Shown here: positions 10,481 through 21,700 of the stretch, piece by piece
Position numbering within the stretch: position 1 is the first letter of the stretch
Layout of the letters: each line of letters starts with the position of its first letter
From: Procambarus clarkii
Taxonomy: Eukaryota > Arthropoda > Malacostraca > Decapoda > Cambaridae
Assembly: GCF_040958095.1 (NCBI RefSeq)
Contig: NC_091214.1
Location: forward strand, 6,961,100-7,025,099
Direction of reading: 5' to 3'
DNA: 64,000 nt
Made by a program: the position numbers and the translations under genes
The notes under the pieces: model-generated
What the model was told of the DNA's origin: nothing
Database searches by the model: none
The model's input: the letters and a program-made list of their open reading frames with translations, nothing else

Positions 10481-10584
10481 AATACATTGTTTGAGAGGAG
10501 TTTTGTAGAAACTGGTAAGAGTAATTATAATATAATGTTTCCATGATTCAGTGCTTACCTCTTGTGAAAATTGCTTAGAGTTGT

Positions 10585-10785
10585 TTAGTCAGAGTTGATT
10601 TGTTTTTTGTATTGAGGCTGGTATTTTCTAAATTGATTCCATGTACAGTATGTCTAACCATCCTGTGAGATGGGAGTATTAGATAAACTTATAGCTAGTT
10701 TTTTATCTACACTGTGTAATATTCCATATAGAATAGGGTAGCAGCACATTGCTGTGTATACCTAATCTTCTTAATAAAAAAAATC
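10585..10785 (+). mobile_element. LINE 3' UTR fragment
   Basis: Non-coding tail matching the end of 10140-10480 (ATTCCATGTA, CCATCCTGTGAG, AGGGTAGCAGCACATTGCTG). Confidence 0.6.
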
Positions 10786-11151
10786 AGTAATAAAGATTTT
10801 AAATTATAGTTTGTATTATTACAAATACAGTACTGTATTATCCTTATTAATTTAAATCATGTTGACCATGGATCATTAAGATCTCATGTTGATATGTAAT
10901 ACAAGTCATATTTCTTTTGAACTGCTAATCCATGCTAATCATTCATTAAATTGTGCATTATGTCTCAATTTTTCACTTCCTTGGATATACTGTACAGTAC
11001 AAAAAGATAGGATAAAAATAAACCAGTAATATTTCTTTCATTATATTTTTCATTTAAATAACTGCATCAATATTTTTACAGCTGACAGGATTTGTTTTAC
11101 CATACAGGTGCATTATTTGTTAAACAAAATTTGGTTTATTGTTACACACAA

Positions 11152-11212
11152 TGGTGCTACATAGCCTTCCCAGCTTGGTGCCTTCTTTTAATACTTACTG
11201 ATTAAAAAATAA
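11152..11212 (+). mobile_element. short 3' end of the I-like LINE family
   Basis: GTGCTACATAGCCTTCCC and TTGGTGCCTTCTTTT match the 3' end of the full-length LINEs (for example 2220-2275, minus strand). A 5'-truncated insertion is the simplest reading. Confidence 0.65.
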
Positions 11213-11218
11213 ATAATA

Positions 11219-11336
11219 AATACATTTTATTCAGGAAAAGTACATACAGTTGATTTACAAACATAATGTTGGATTTATAGACAGAGCTAGTACATACAAT
11301 ACCTAAAGCCACTAATACTCATAGCATTTCGGGCAA
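11219..11336 (-). mobile_element. SINE/LINE 3' region, minus strand
   Basis: The reverse complement carries CTTGCCCGAAATGCTATGAG, TTAGTGGCTTTAGGTATTG and CCTGAATAAAATG, so it is the same module as at 8690-8890. Confidence 0.6.
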
Positions 11337-11821
11337 GGTGTGGGGGGAAAAAACACAGACAAACTTAGTAATCGGGATTAGGTATAAATTGTGTTGAAAG
11401 AAGGAATACAAAATACAATAAGGGGGGTTAGCATAGCATAACTCAGCAATTGCACATGTTGGTGAACAGCGTTGTTTAAAAAATAGCAAGACATGGGTTG
11501 ACATTTAGGAGGTAAGTTAGGTTACATGGAGTTAATTAGGCAGTACTTGGTTTAACTCTTAAACTGGTTGAGAGAGGTACAGCCTTTGACATGATTCGGG
11601 AGGTCATTCCACATTCTGGGTCCCTTGATTTGTAGAGCACTTCTAGTTTGGTTACACACAGCCAAATTGAGTAACAGGAAGAGGTCTTGGACACAAATTT
11701 GTTCCATGCTAAATGTAGAGGAATCAGCTGAGTATTCCTCAAATAAAATAAGTTGCCTCAGCTTATAAGGTAAATAAAATAAGCATTTCTCAAATAAGTA
11801 GCTGCCTCACCTCACTGCCTT

Positions 11822-11872
11822 ACTGCTACATAGCCTTCCCGGCATGGTGCCTTCTTTTGATAATTACTTGTT
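11822..11872 (+). mobile_element. short 3' end of the I-like LINE family
   Basis: GCTACATAGCCTTCCCGGC and GGTGCCTTCTTTTGATAATT are again the conserved 3' terminus of the LINE at 2207-8510, on the + strand. Confidence 0.65.
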
Positions 11873-12474
11873 CCACACCCAAATTGTATAACAGGAAGAG
11901 GTTTTGGACCCCTACTTCCCTCTCTCTTTTTTAATAATCTACAGTATATAGTCATAATTATAGCTTAAAGTATTCAATGAATAAGTTTGTGACATTTTTA
12001 CCCTTCTCCTTACCTAACATCATTTGTGCAGCATATTTTTATTTTATGTCTCACCCAGATTTAATTTCAAAATAAAACCAAACTAAATAAATTAGAAATG
12101 GGTATGTATAGCTAAGGTACACCCTTACTACTAGGTGAACAGGGGCATTTGGTGATAGTAAATGATCCCATCAGGCAGGGCTAATCACCTTCTCTCATAT
12201 TTCATGTTCACCAGTGTTTATTTACTTAATAACTACTGGTATAATATCTTGCTATTATAAAACTAATTCTACTATCATCAAACACATATTTACTTCAAGT
12301 TTCAAGCAGAGAATGCATATATAACTAACACGAAGGACTCCTCTTCACTAGATTCACCAGCTATAATATTTTGGTCATGTTCCAATATCATAAATCGATC
12401 CCAGTGTTATGTAGTAGAGAAAAAATGACTTATATCCAGTTTACGTAAAGCTACGAGTGGTCGAAACCACACTA

Positions 12475-12616
12475 AAATCCCGGAATGAACTTACGAAGGT
12501 TTTTCCACTTAGGGTAGCTCTTTGAATACGGACGTAGCCGCCACGAAGGCGCTAAGAAGGAATTCGCTCTTAGCTAAGAGGAAAAACCTTCGTAAGTACC
12601 TTCCTGAATCCGGCCC
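12475..12616. mobile_element. palindromic MITE-like element
   Basis: ACTTACGAAGGTTTTTCC near 12490 is repeated inverted as GGAAAAACCTTCGTAAGT near 12583. The outer end, ending CCTGAATCCGGCCCC, resembles a terminal motif I recall from decapod MITEs. A related single arm occurs near 9525-9560 (GATTCAGGAAGCTC, TTCTTCGTAAG). No transposase. Confidence 0.55.
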
Positions 12617-12659
12617 CTGGTGCACGAGCACCAGGCACGGGCACCGGGAGCATCCCAGA

Positions 12660-12691
12660 CACTGCCTTAATCGACTGAGATTAAGGCAGTG
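12660..12691. other. 13-bp perfect hairpin
   Basis: CACTGCCTTAATC (12660-12672) pairs with 12679-12691 around a 6-nt loop. There is no U-run after it and no known role. Confidence 0.6.
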
Positions 12692-13027
12692 ATATTTTCA
12701 TTCTTTTAGAACAAGGAAATCTCATTCTTAAACTGTATAATATGAGCTGCGCAATAAATTTTTGCTGATCTTCAATAAAGAAATTCTGGAGGGCTTGTGC
12801 AAGGATTAGGATGAGTTAGCCTAGTTTTTACTGTATATCCGTTTCTGGTTACTCAAGGGTGACACTGGCGGGCAACACGAGAATAAATATTTGTATAAAT
12901 TCCAATTTCGATCAGATCTACTTGGGGATAGTTTACAAATGTTCGCCATGAAATTTACGTTTTCTCTAATAGCCGAAGAGCTTATTTGAGAAAACAGTAT
13001 GGCATTGAATCAGCGTGGTAAAACAAC

Positions 13028-13316
13028 AGTCTCCGTGGTGTAGTGGTAAGACACTCGCCTGGCGTTCCGCGAGCGCTATGTCATGGGTTCGTATCCTGGC
13101 CGGGGAGGATTTACTGGGCGCAATTCCTTAACTGTAGCCTCTGTTTAACACAACAGTAAAATGTGTACTTGGATGAAAAAACGATTCTTCGCGGCAGGGG
13201 ATCGTATTCCAGGGACCATAGGATTAAGGACTTGCCCGAAACGCTACGCGTACTAGTGGCTGTACAAGAATGTAACAACTCTTGTATATATCTCAAAACA
13301 AAACAAAAAAATTGTA
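13028..13316 (+). mobile_element. tRNA-derived SINE
   Basis: The head looks like a tRNA: GTCTCCG acceptor strand, A-box TGGTGTAGTGG near 13036, B-box GGGTTCGTATCC at 13085-13096, then CCGGGGAG. The body contains the TTGCCCGAAACGCTACGCG module, and the tail is ACAAGAATGTAACAACTCTT with an A-rich end. A second copy is at 26656-26937. The A and B boxes would be the Pol III promoter; the anticodon arm is degenerate, so it is not a functional tRNA gene. Confidence 0.85.
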
Positions 13317-13319
13317 TTA

Positions 13320-13690
13320 TTGACACGACGAGTATAATCGACGTAGTTTTTATATATGTTGCCGGTCGAACACATCCTTATGTGACGTTTTATACTTATG
13401 TTCTTCTAGAACATTCTATTGCGAACACATTGGTACAAAAATGAAGTACGTACATCGAAAACTAATGTCAGAACAGTGACAAGAGTATACACTTTTAAAT
13501 ATGGCCGCTCGATCGCCGATACACTAAATTCATTTGGGGAAATTTATTTTTTCATACGCCGTTTCGCGACAATTATTTATAACTGATATAAATGTTGCAA
13601 AAGAAGTTTAGGATTAAGTAACATATTACACATTAAAAAAAATGAATACATTAATACCTAAACAGTTTGTAAATACAGTGATAAATTGTG
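13320..13690. other. intergenic DNA, nothing recognised
   Basis: AT-rich with one moderately GC-rich patch (13370-13560). No gene model is supported. Confidence 0.5.
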
Positions 13691-13699
13691 CCAAACATT

Positions 13700-14565
13700 A
13701 CACAATATTATTTACTAAGAAGCGTATGACAACTCAAAACGGCATGATTTCAACAGGATTTTTTATAGTTGTCAAAAAACTCTGATTTTAATTATCAAGT
13801 ATTTGTCACAATGTATTTTATATAATTATGAGGCAGTGGAACGACCAAATTGTTAATTCTGTATTATAAATGCATAATGCTAAATTTCTATATACATAAC
13901 AGTAAAATAATGACCACCTACATTTAAGGATAACTAGGAAATAATAACTGGAAACTTTATTTGAACGAAAATTCAATACCAAATTTCTTAGATGTTTTTC
14001 TTAATATAAAGATCAACAGTAACGAATCTTATTCATTATGGACAAATTAACAAAAAAACACATAATTTTCATTGAGGACCATGTATTAGAGCATATTTAG
14101 TCACTTATATATTAAAAGTATTGTGTTTTTTGAAACATTGGGGTTGTAAACAAACAGAACGGCCTACCCGAAAAGTCGTAACATAAGAAGTTGTACATGT
14201 TTGCTAATTTATTATTTGATAAATGATTATTACTAATTTACGACGACTATAAAGGTTTCCCATTAGTTAAATTACTGTAGTGTGACTAAATGCTACTACA
14301 AAACATATATAAATCCTGGGAAAGTCACAATGACCAGCGACATTAAAGCATAAAAGACTAAATAGTAACAGGAAACTGTCGGCGAACGAAAAATTAATTT
14401 CCAAATTTATTAGATGTTTTCCTAAATATAAAGATCGATGGGCTGGAATTTTCTGGATTATGGCCTAATTAAGGCAAAAATATATGTATTTTTACTTGAA
14501 GAACATATATCAGAGCATAGTCAGTGAGTTATAGAATAATAAGAGTGTGGTATTTCATTGTATAA
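13700..14565 (+). repeat. diverged tandem duplication of about 430 bp
   Basis: About 13936-14140 and 14360-14565 share an ordered series of blocks (GGAAACT, GAACGAAAA, CCAAATTT, TTAGATGTTTT, ATATAAAGATC, CATAATTTTCATTG-like, AGAGCATA, GTCA). The spacing implies an old local tandem duplication with a period near 430 bp. Confidence 0.5.
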
Positions 14566-15369
14566 CAAGAGATAGTCCATGGAAGCGAAAATATACGTAG
14601 TTTAAGACAAAATAACGTCCAAAACAGCCAAAGAGTCAAACGGCAACTGTTGACGGTCTTTTTAAGAGGACAGGTTGCTATTGAAGGGTTAAAATCCCTT
14701 TCTAATGTGCCAGAGTGAAATATTCAGCAGATCCTGATTAGAGTGATGACCACTACTGGCCAACATGGGGATAGGAAGTCCATAGTTTGAGAGTAGGTCT
14801 TCCATTCTTTATAACTTGAGCTGACCCATATTATATATGCTCTACATTCAAGCTAGATAAATGTGAAACAATTACCTCTTGTCTAAGTTGCATTAAACAC
14901 TTTAAAGTTTAAGTCCTGTAGCTTGAATTGAGATCTTAAAACTTGTTCATGATTTGTCCCAATAAGATTAACCTTTATGTGTCTTGTTTGTAGAATTTTA
15001 GTTCTATGACCTGCAGCCTTAACTAGTATGGGAGATGATTATGATCCTCTCAGGTCCTCATCCTCTGGGATGATCATCATCATTTCTGGGATGATTTTTC
15101 GTCACTGATAGTGAAAGAACAACTAAACTTAGAAGAATTAATATTCGACTAATTTGACTAAACTAATATTGGGAGTTTGCAACATCTGCTGATGTAGATT
15201 TGACTATTTAAACTCGGCAGAACTATTCGCATACTTTGCGTCATTAAATAATGGCATGTGAAAAAATTGCAGAATTCAGAATAACACGAGCAATGGAGTC
15301 CAAGAAATGTGTAAGTATATTCATAAGTATATTCATTTACTCATAAGGATAAACACCAATCTCAAGTAG

Positions 15370-15640
15370 TGTTAGTTAATTCATTATGCTCGCATATCAT
15401 TCCTGTGGGTGGTAGTGGAAAAGGTTGCAGAGCCACATAACTTAGTTTAGTTCATTTATTATGCACCCCATACCCATCTTGTGGGCGGTAGTGGAAAGGG
15501 TTACAGAGGCACATAATGGGCTCAGGTACTGAACCCCACAATTCATTTAGCTAAGCAAGTTACAAAATTCAGTATAAGTAGTCACATCATAAATGGGTTC
15601 GAGATCGACCACAAGTACAGTTTCTAAATTAAGCAACTGA
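15370..15640 (+). repeat. interspersed repeat with GTGGGCGGTAGTGG motif
   Basis: Two adjacent related units (near 15390 and 15470) contain CCATACCCATCTTGTGGGCG and GGGTTACAGAGGCACATAA. The motif recurs at 27520-27580. I recall it as a common decapod interspersed repeat, but its class is unknown to me. Confidence 0.5.
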
Positions 15641-15734
15641 CATATGTGGAGAGCTAGTGTCACAATTTATATGTTTGTCCTGCACACCGCCCCACATTCA
15701 GTGGGCAGTGGTGGATATGTTACAATAGGCAGTT

Positions 15735-15860
15735 ATGGGATAGCTTGCCCGAAACGCTATGCGTGCTAGTGGCTATACAAGAATGTTAATTCAACTTATT
15801 TTTTATATTCTCTGTTAACTCCCAATGTAACTTCTTGTGTATAAATAAATAAAATAATAA
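15735..15860 (+). mobile_element. SINE 3' region
   Basis: CTTGCCCGAAACGCTATGCG and TGCTAGTGGCTATACAAGAA, then an AT-rich tail with TAAATAAATAAA. The tRNA-like head is missing, so it is a 5'-truncated copy. Confidence 0.6.
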
Positions 15861-16019
15861 CAATCACTTAGTTACTACCTACAGTTTGCAAACTGCGGAT
15901 ATTTGGCTAAAATTTCTGGTAGCAGATCATTTTGGATGAAATATTTACACATCGTTGGAACATTGGTTATAGAATTGTCTCTAAATTCACGTATCTTTTC
16001 GCACTCCATCTACCCTAAA

Positions 16020-16210
16020 CACATCTCACGGTCGTCCCGGGAGCTCAGTGTACCAAGCGTGTGGCAGGGTGAAGGACCCTGGCTGGCTGCCGCCCCTACA
16101 ACATTTTCTTCTTGCTATAGTCCCAAAAATATAGAGCAGCGCTGTGGATGAAAGAAGCTTTTTTACAGTTTCAAAGTGTTTAAGAATCAACATCAAACAT
16201 ATTCAACATG
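16020..16210 (+). other. conserved block upstream of gene A, possible 5' exon
   Basis: This GC-richer block is well conserved in copy B (28245-28445). It ends in a donor-like AAG/GTAAAT junction (16212 in A, 28439 in B). It could be a non-coding first exon of the acyltransferase gene, but no acceptor pairing or transcript can be shown. Low-confidence inference. Confidence 0.25.
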
Positions 16211-16899
16211 AAGGTAAATTCAGAATTCATCGTACATAACAGGCTCCTGTGCTAAAGCTAATTATATAAGTATTCATCCAAAATAAGTTCCAGTTCATAC
16301 ATTATATATTATAATCATGAAAGTACTACACAGTTTTGAAAATTACCGGACATATCCCAGAAGTCCCCAAACTGCGCTACAGTTCCAACTATAATAGTGT
16401 GTTTAGGGTAGGAGGGGACGAGGATAGGAGAGAGGAGTCATCACGGCCTTGAACCAGCGTCTCGCCGGCCACTTGCCAAGTCAGTGATTTCAGAAAAATC
16501 GATTCAGAATACAACACGGTTTATTTACTCTCAGTAGACCAGCTTAGTGAGTGAAGTAATAGATAGGGCAAATTAATAACCATTAAAAACTGGCAAACAC
16601 CTAATAATCAGTGACCAAGCTTAAACAGAAGACTAACGGAGAGCCATTAGTAACCCACCAAGTTGGATAGTCATGATTTTTTATTATTATTTTCTACCAC
16701 AGACGTGGCCACACATTTACAATGCTAATCAGCATATATACATTTTCTTTTGTTCTCCATGGACAGGGTCAGAGATCTGTTAAACATATAGTTCAGGGAT
16801 TTATTGAACAATCAACCACAGAAGGTGATTGAGTGAGTAAGGTATTAGATTAGCTTTTAAAATGCTATTCTAACCTACAGAAAAATTTCTGTATATCAA

Positions 16900-17246
16900 A
16901 TTTCCCCACATCCGTCGGCTTCAGGCTGTTTTTAATAAACTGTTTTAAAAACAGCCTAAAGTCGACGGAGAACCCTTTACAGCAGTCAAACGTAGTATAC
17001 ATGTACACCTTCCCCCACAAAGGATGTAACCTTGAATCTAAGTACATAAGTATGACGTCGACCAAGCTGACGAGGCGTTTGACCTGTCGTCTTCAATCCG
17101 GTGTCCCCAAAAATCACATGAGACAAGCCCATGACATCCCCATAACAAGAGAAATGCTAAATAAAAACACTTGTATAATAGACAAAACCCAAGATGTAAG
17201 AAGATTACAAATTCTTGAAGCATTCCAGACTTTATGCACGAACTAA
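16900..17246 (+). mobile_element. fossil of a Penelope-like element (GIY-YIG end)
   Basis: The + strand translation at 17001-17246 reads MYTFPHKGCNLESKYISMTS, then TKLTRRLTCRLQSGVPKNHM, TREMLNKNT and DVRRLQILEA. This fits the C-terminal endonuclease region of Penelope-like retroelements, where a Y-I-G-M-T-like strand is followed by RRLTxHLQSGxP and TREMLxxNT (family knowledge). Only this end of the element remains. Confidence 0.65.
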
Positions 17247-17249
17247 CTT

Positions 17250-18110
17250 TATATCGCCAGTGATGACTTCCGAGACTTTCAGAGAGTTCCTGGACTATAT
17301 ACATATACCTAATCTAGAAAATCTATCATAACATATATCCAGAGTAGTGCGGACGAGTTCATGTACTAAGGGACTCACCATGCTTCCATCATGTAATTAT
17401 CCCGCCCTGCTGTACCCCCTTACTAACTCAATACCCCAGCTTAACACTGCTTGCAGATCAGTGTGACCCCTCACTGAACTACTAACTAATAGTGACTCTG
17501 AAATATTAAATGAGGGGGAAGCAACACAGGAAGGGATCATTAATTTATGATCATTAATTTATAATTAATTTAATTTGAATAATAACTGAATAAACTTAAT
17601 AGCACACTGTCACCACCTTCCTGCTAAAATACCTGAATGTGTCTAGACTATTGATCTCCCAGAAAGGATAGAAATCAATAATCATGAACTTAAGGGCATA
17701 ACAATCTTGGTAATATAATTGCTTGGGGAGTAATCATATAACTTTTACTTTACTTATTGAGAATATAGGGTTTCCAATACCGCACATGAATGCCACATAT
17801 AAAAATGAATAACACAGCATTAATAACCAAAGGAGGGAATTAACTAAATACCACTAGATCAAAATATTTACTTTATTCAAACAGGCACGTATTTTTAAAA
17901 AAATGAACATATATCCTGCTCTAACAAAACATCCTAAAAGCAATGGTTTGAAATACCGATTATACATGAAATACTCAAGTTGCACAATACCTTACTGCAA
18001 CCTGGCCAGAGATGTTGAATGGCTTGCCCACGAGGTCAGAAGACCTGCCCCAGTGAAGCTCCAAGACACACTAACGATCATTTCTCAACAAGTATACTAG
18101 TGGAAAACAA
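17250..18110. other. AT-rich upstream region of gene A, no gene seen
   Basis: No convincing exon. It is not shared with copy B, where LINE fragments occupy the equivalent interval. Confidence 0.45.
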
Positions 18111-18300
18111 GCTCCACCCCCTCTAAGTTTTCCTTAAGCCCCGCCTCTCAGAACTCGAGCCAATGAAATCAAAGTCTTTCAAAAGAAATCTACTCTAGGC
18201 CAGCTTTTGACTAGCTCCGCCCACTTAAGGCCTCCCTGAAAGTTGTTTTTTCCGGTAGAATTCTGAACCGTTCCAGCAGGGAGCACCAGCAAAGCTGATG
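18110..18300 (+). promoter_or_regulatory. possible distal promoter region with GC and CCAAT boxes
   Basis: AAGCCCCGCCTC (GC box), GAGCCAATGAAAT (CCAAT box) and CTCCGCCCAC lie within 120 bp, about 500-650 bp upstream of the gene A start codon. The equivalent sequence is absent upstream of copy B. Such motifs occur by chance, so this is only a candidate. Confidence 0.25.
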
Positions 18301-18677
18301 CAAACATCTAAGAACATCGTGTGTGGAGTGTACAATTAGAATAAGTGTTAAATTTAAGTATATAGTGTTAGTGTTTAAATTAATTAAGGTTGCAGCAGCT
18401 ATATAATTGGTAAATCAAATGCTATGCAGGTTGTGGGTGGAGGACTTTGAGTATAAGAACTTTCTTTTGCTACATCAAAACATTTTGGTTCAACTTTTAT
18501 CTTAAAAAGGTATTTGCTCGATAATGGATCCAGCAGTTTCTTTGAATTCTGTATCAAGATGTCATCAAGGAATTTGTTTCCTTTTGTCCCTTAAGAATTC
18601 TTGTTATTTTTAATGTTGCCGAACATCTTCAGAAACATAAATAAGACTACCTATTATTTTATTTGTTAAAAATTATG

Positions 18678-18685
18678 TATAAATA
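18678..18685 (+). promoter_or_regulatory. TATA-box candidate of gene A
   Basis: TATAAATA lies 91 bp before the start codon. It is preserved in copy B at 30158 in the same local context (AATATCTT, TCAGTCACATG), although the sequence further upstream differs. A TCAGTC initiator-like motif follows, but closer than the usual 25-30 bp. Confidence 0.35.
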
Positions 18686-18768
18686 TCTTATCAGTCACAT
18701 GATCGTATTTCCTACACTGTATGCATTTCTTTCAAGTGAACCAGTAGAGCGAGGAAGGGAGACTTATC

Positions 18769-21700
18769 ATGGCTGCACGAATCTTCACTCATGTGACCAG
18801 TAGGCGCCAACTTATGGAACTTGCTGACATGCTCATGGCGGACCTACCCTACTCGGCCACCGTGAGTTGACCCTCACCCGACTGTAGCTCCGGGAGAGAA
18901 CTGTGGACTAGCTAAAACCTTAACATTGGCAAATGATATAGTCGTAGTGGCTTGCCGATCTCTCCTGATAATTTCCTACCCTTCTTGAAAATGATTTTCA
19001 AGAAGTATTTCAAGAAGCTCTTTAAACTATTTTAATGAATGGGTGACGATTATGGCTCAATTTAGATTCAAGAGAGAAATTGTAACATTTCATTATTCAT
19101 TGAACGCGAGATGACCTCCTGTATTTAGTAACTGTGAATCGATTTGCCTTAATTTATAACAATATGTCAACTTTTCTTACTTGATAATAGTGAGACGAAA
19201 ACTTTCAGATATATTTTTCTTTTTAAAAAATATCCGATTTACATTTAGACTTCAAAGTTACAAATACATGTTGCTGAAAATATGTATGGACTGAAATACA
19301 TTGCTTTGAACATTCTCCCACTGAAGGACTACAAAGTTTTGGTAATTATTATTATTTATCAAGTAAAATATTAAAAAAGCATTGTCTTACAATAATATTG
19401 CGCAAGATCTTGCAATAATATAATTTCATTTCGTAAGAGTCAGTTCATTAACAAGAATGAGCTCTTGAATGCAGATAATTCTCATTTTTAATCATAATTT
19501 TTGTTTAGTTGCTAACTTGAATGTAAACTATGACAGATGCACAACATCCTGCTCCTACACGCTCGAGGGTGGCTGTCCACGACCACGTTCTATACCTTGG
19601 CTGCCCAACCACAGTCTCACGTACTCTTGTGGCAGAAGACGGTGAGTACTGCGTATCTTCTGCATCTTGTCCTCTCGAATAGTACATCGCATTTCGACGT
19701 ATAAATCCGCTAAGACCAAAAACTGATGTGCTACAATTCATAGCGGCTCGCAAAATCGATGTAATGTTCAGTTTTTTATTCGCGGATCCCCGGTTTGGTT
19801 TGGTTCGGGCAAATTTAGCACATCATTTCAGTGATGTTGTGAAGCCGGAAACTATACGCCGCCAAACCAAAATGTAATAACAGTTTTGGAATCAACCGGT
19901 TTCTCACTTCATTTGTTACAATCGTCTACCACTCCTTTTGCAAAAGAGAAATTTCTAATATTTTCTGCCACATTTGTTTCTTTAGCTTGAATCTATGATC
20001 TTTTGTACTTGCGTGCGCGCATTTTGAAGTAATAGAGACTAACAGTCGCTGGTGTTCTTACACTGTTTCTCTACCTCTAGAATGTGCCCTCCAGTATTGC
20101 CGTGTACTGCCGCGAAGCGGAATTCGAACAACTGATAGCGGCACTTAGGGAGACGCCTCTATTGGACTGGCAACGACGCCTGATGATCTACCATGTTCCC
20201 CACTACCTGGTTGAGCCGCTGAAGTTGCTGGCCCAAGAGCTGGGGAGCTCCCTCGTCTATTGGGAACCAAATTACACATTTACTTACCGCCCTAACATGG
20301 ATACTGAACTCCTCAGGTTGGTACTTACCTTACCATACAGGGAACTTTATATTGGCAATATCTACCGTGCAGGCATATATACACCAAGATGTGTCCTCCA
20401 TTTTCGGTATACACATAGAGTTTACTTTAGTTCTGGACTTTGTTCAGGGCTAAAGTATACCTGCTGGTTGGTCAGTAATCTAGTGTCAAGGCTTTAATAA
20501 CCTTCGTGCAGTTGATAGGCCTTAAGTCTTAAGTCCTACACCAAACTAAACTTCGCATAGAGTGGAAGCTCATGTAGAAACTCAGGAAAGTGTTTACCGG
20601 TTCAGTTGAGGGAGCTGTTCTAGGACTACGCAAGCTTCATTCTGTTAAATGTTAGAAACGTCTTGGTGTGTGTGGCAGGGATGGCAAAGACAGTTATTAA
20701 CATATGTAAGGTGGAAAAGGAAAATAGTTTTAAGAAAATGAAATATAAATAATAGGAATAATTATATAAAATAGACAACATTTAACTGCAATTTCAACAA
20801 TTCAACAGAATGAAGATACTGAATACGTTGTAATAAATGAGAATGAAATTTCAAAAGCTGACAAAAATGAAAAAAATAATTAAACAATGTAAAGCATAAC
20901 ATCAGTATAAGAACACATTACAAGCATTAACAACAATTGTTAAGTCTGTCATGATATCATTCGAAGGATCATACAGTACACTTGGGTCCGCTGTGGCATA
21001 TTGAGGGTAGGGCATATACCTGGTTCGTCACTGAGGACTTAATATTAGTCACAAGTACTATCCTCGGATAGTGCCAAAATGTTCTTTACATGCATTATCT
21101 GTATAATAGTCTAACTTTGTGGGTTGCTAGACCCGGCTCCAGGAAGACATTCCCACGTACGTGTCTAAGGGTAGATAACGACTTCACCAAGCCCACAGGA
21201 AAGAAAGATTGCTTGGTAACAACCTATTTATTAAAAAAAAAATCCTACACATAACAAATTATTTAGTCTACTGACATTTACTTTAAATCCAATTCTCTCG
21301 TTGGATAGAAGCAAGGATTTACACCAACAAAATACAAGGCATTACAAAATACAATACATTAACACTGGTGGAAAAGTTAATATTACACACAGAACACTGG
21401 TACACCACATAAATACCATATCCTCTTACAGGTTACTTTACTTGCTATAAAACTGTGAGTGAGCTGTAAGTTGCATTTATAATCTAAATAATAAAAATAT
21501 ATTAACTCGATGGCAGATACATAAAGGAACGGTCGTAACTGAGAGTAAATTATGCCGACAAACTGGACAAAACTTCACTCACAGATCCCCAAATTGAATT
21601 TGCCTGCCTCCTCCGGCTGCATACTGCAAAAAGCTCATACCATAACCATCTACATTCTCTTATGTGTTCTGCCCAAATATTTAACAAAATTATCTATAAA

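Noticed and set aside
9525-12616. A 3.1 kb DNA transposon bounded by GATTCAGGAAG-type inverted ends
   Set aside because: The two ends match only partly, no transposase lies between them, and the right end is already explained by a self-contained palindrome at 12475-12616.
13404-13416. Perfect heat-shock element TTCTAGAACATTC
   Set aside because: A match with nine fixed bases is expected about once in two windows of this size by chance, and no gene starts nearby.
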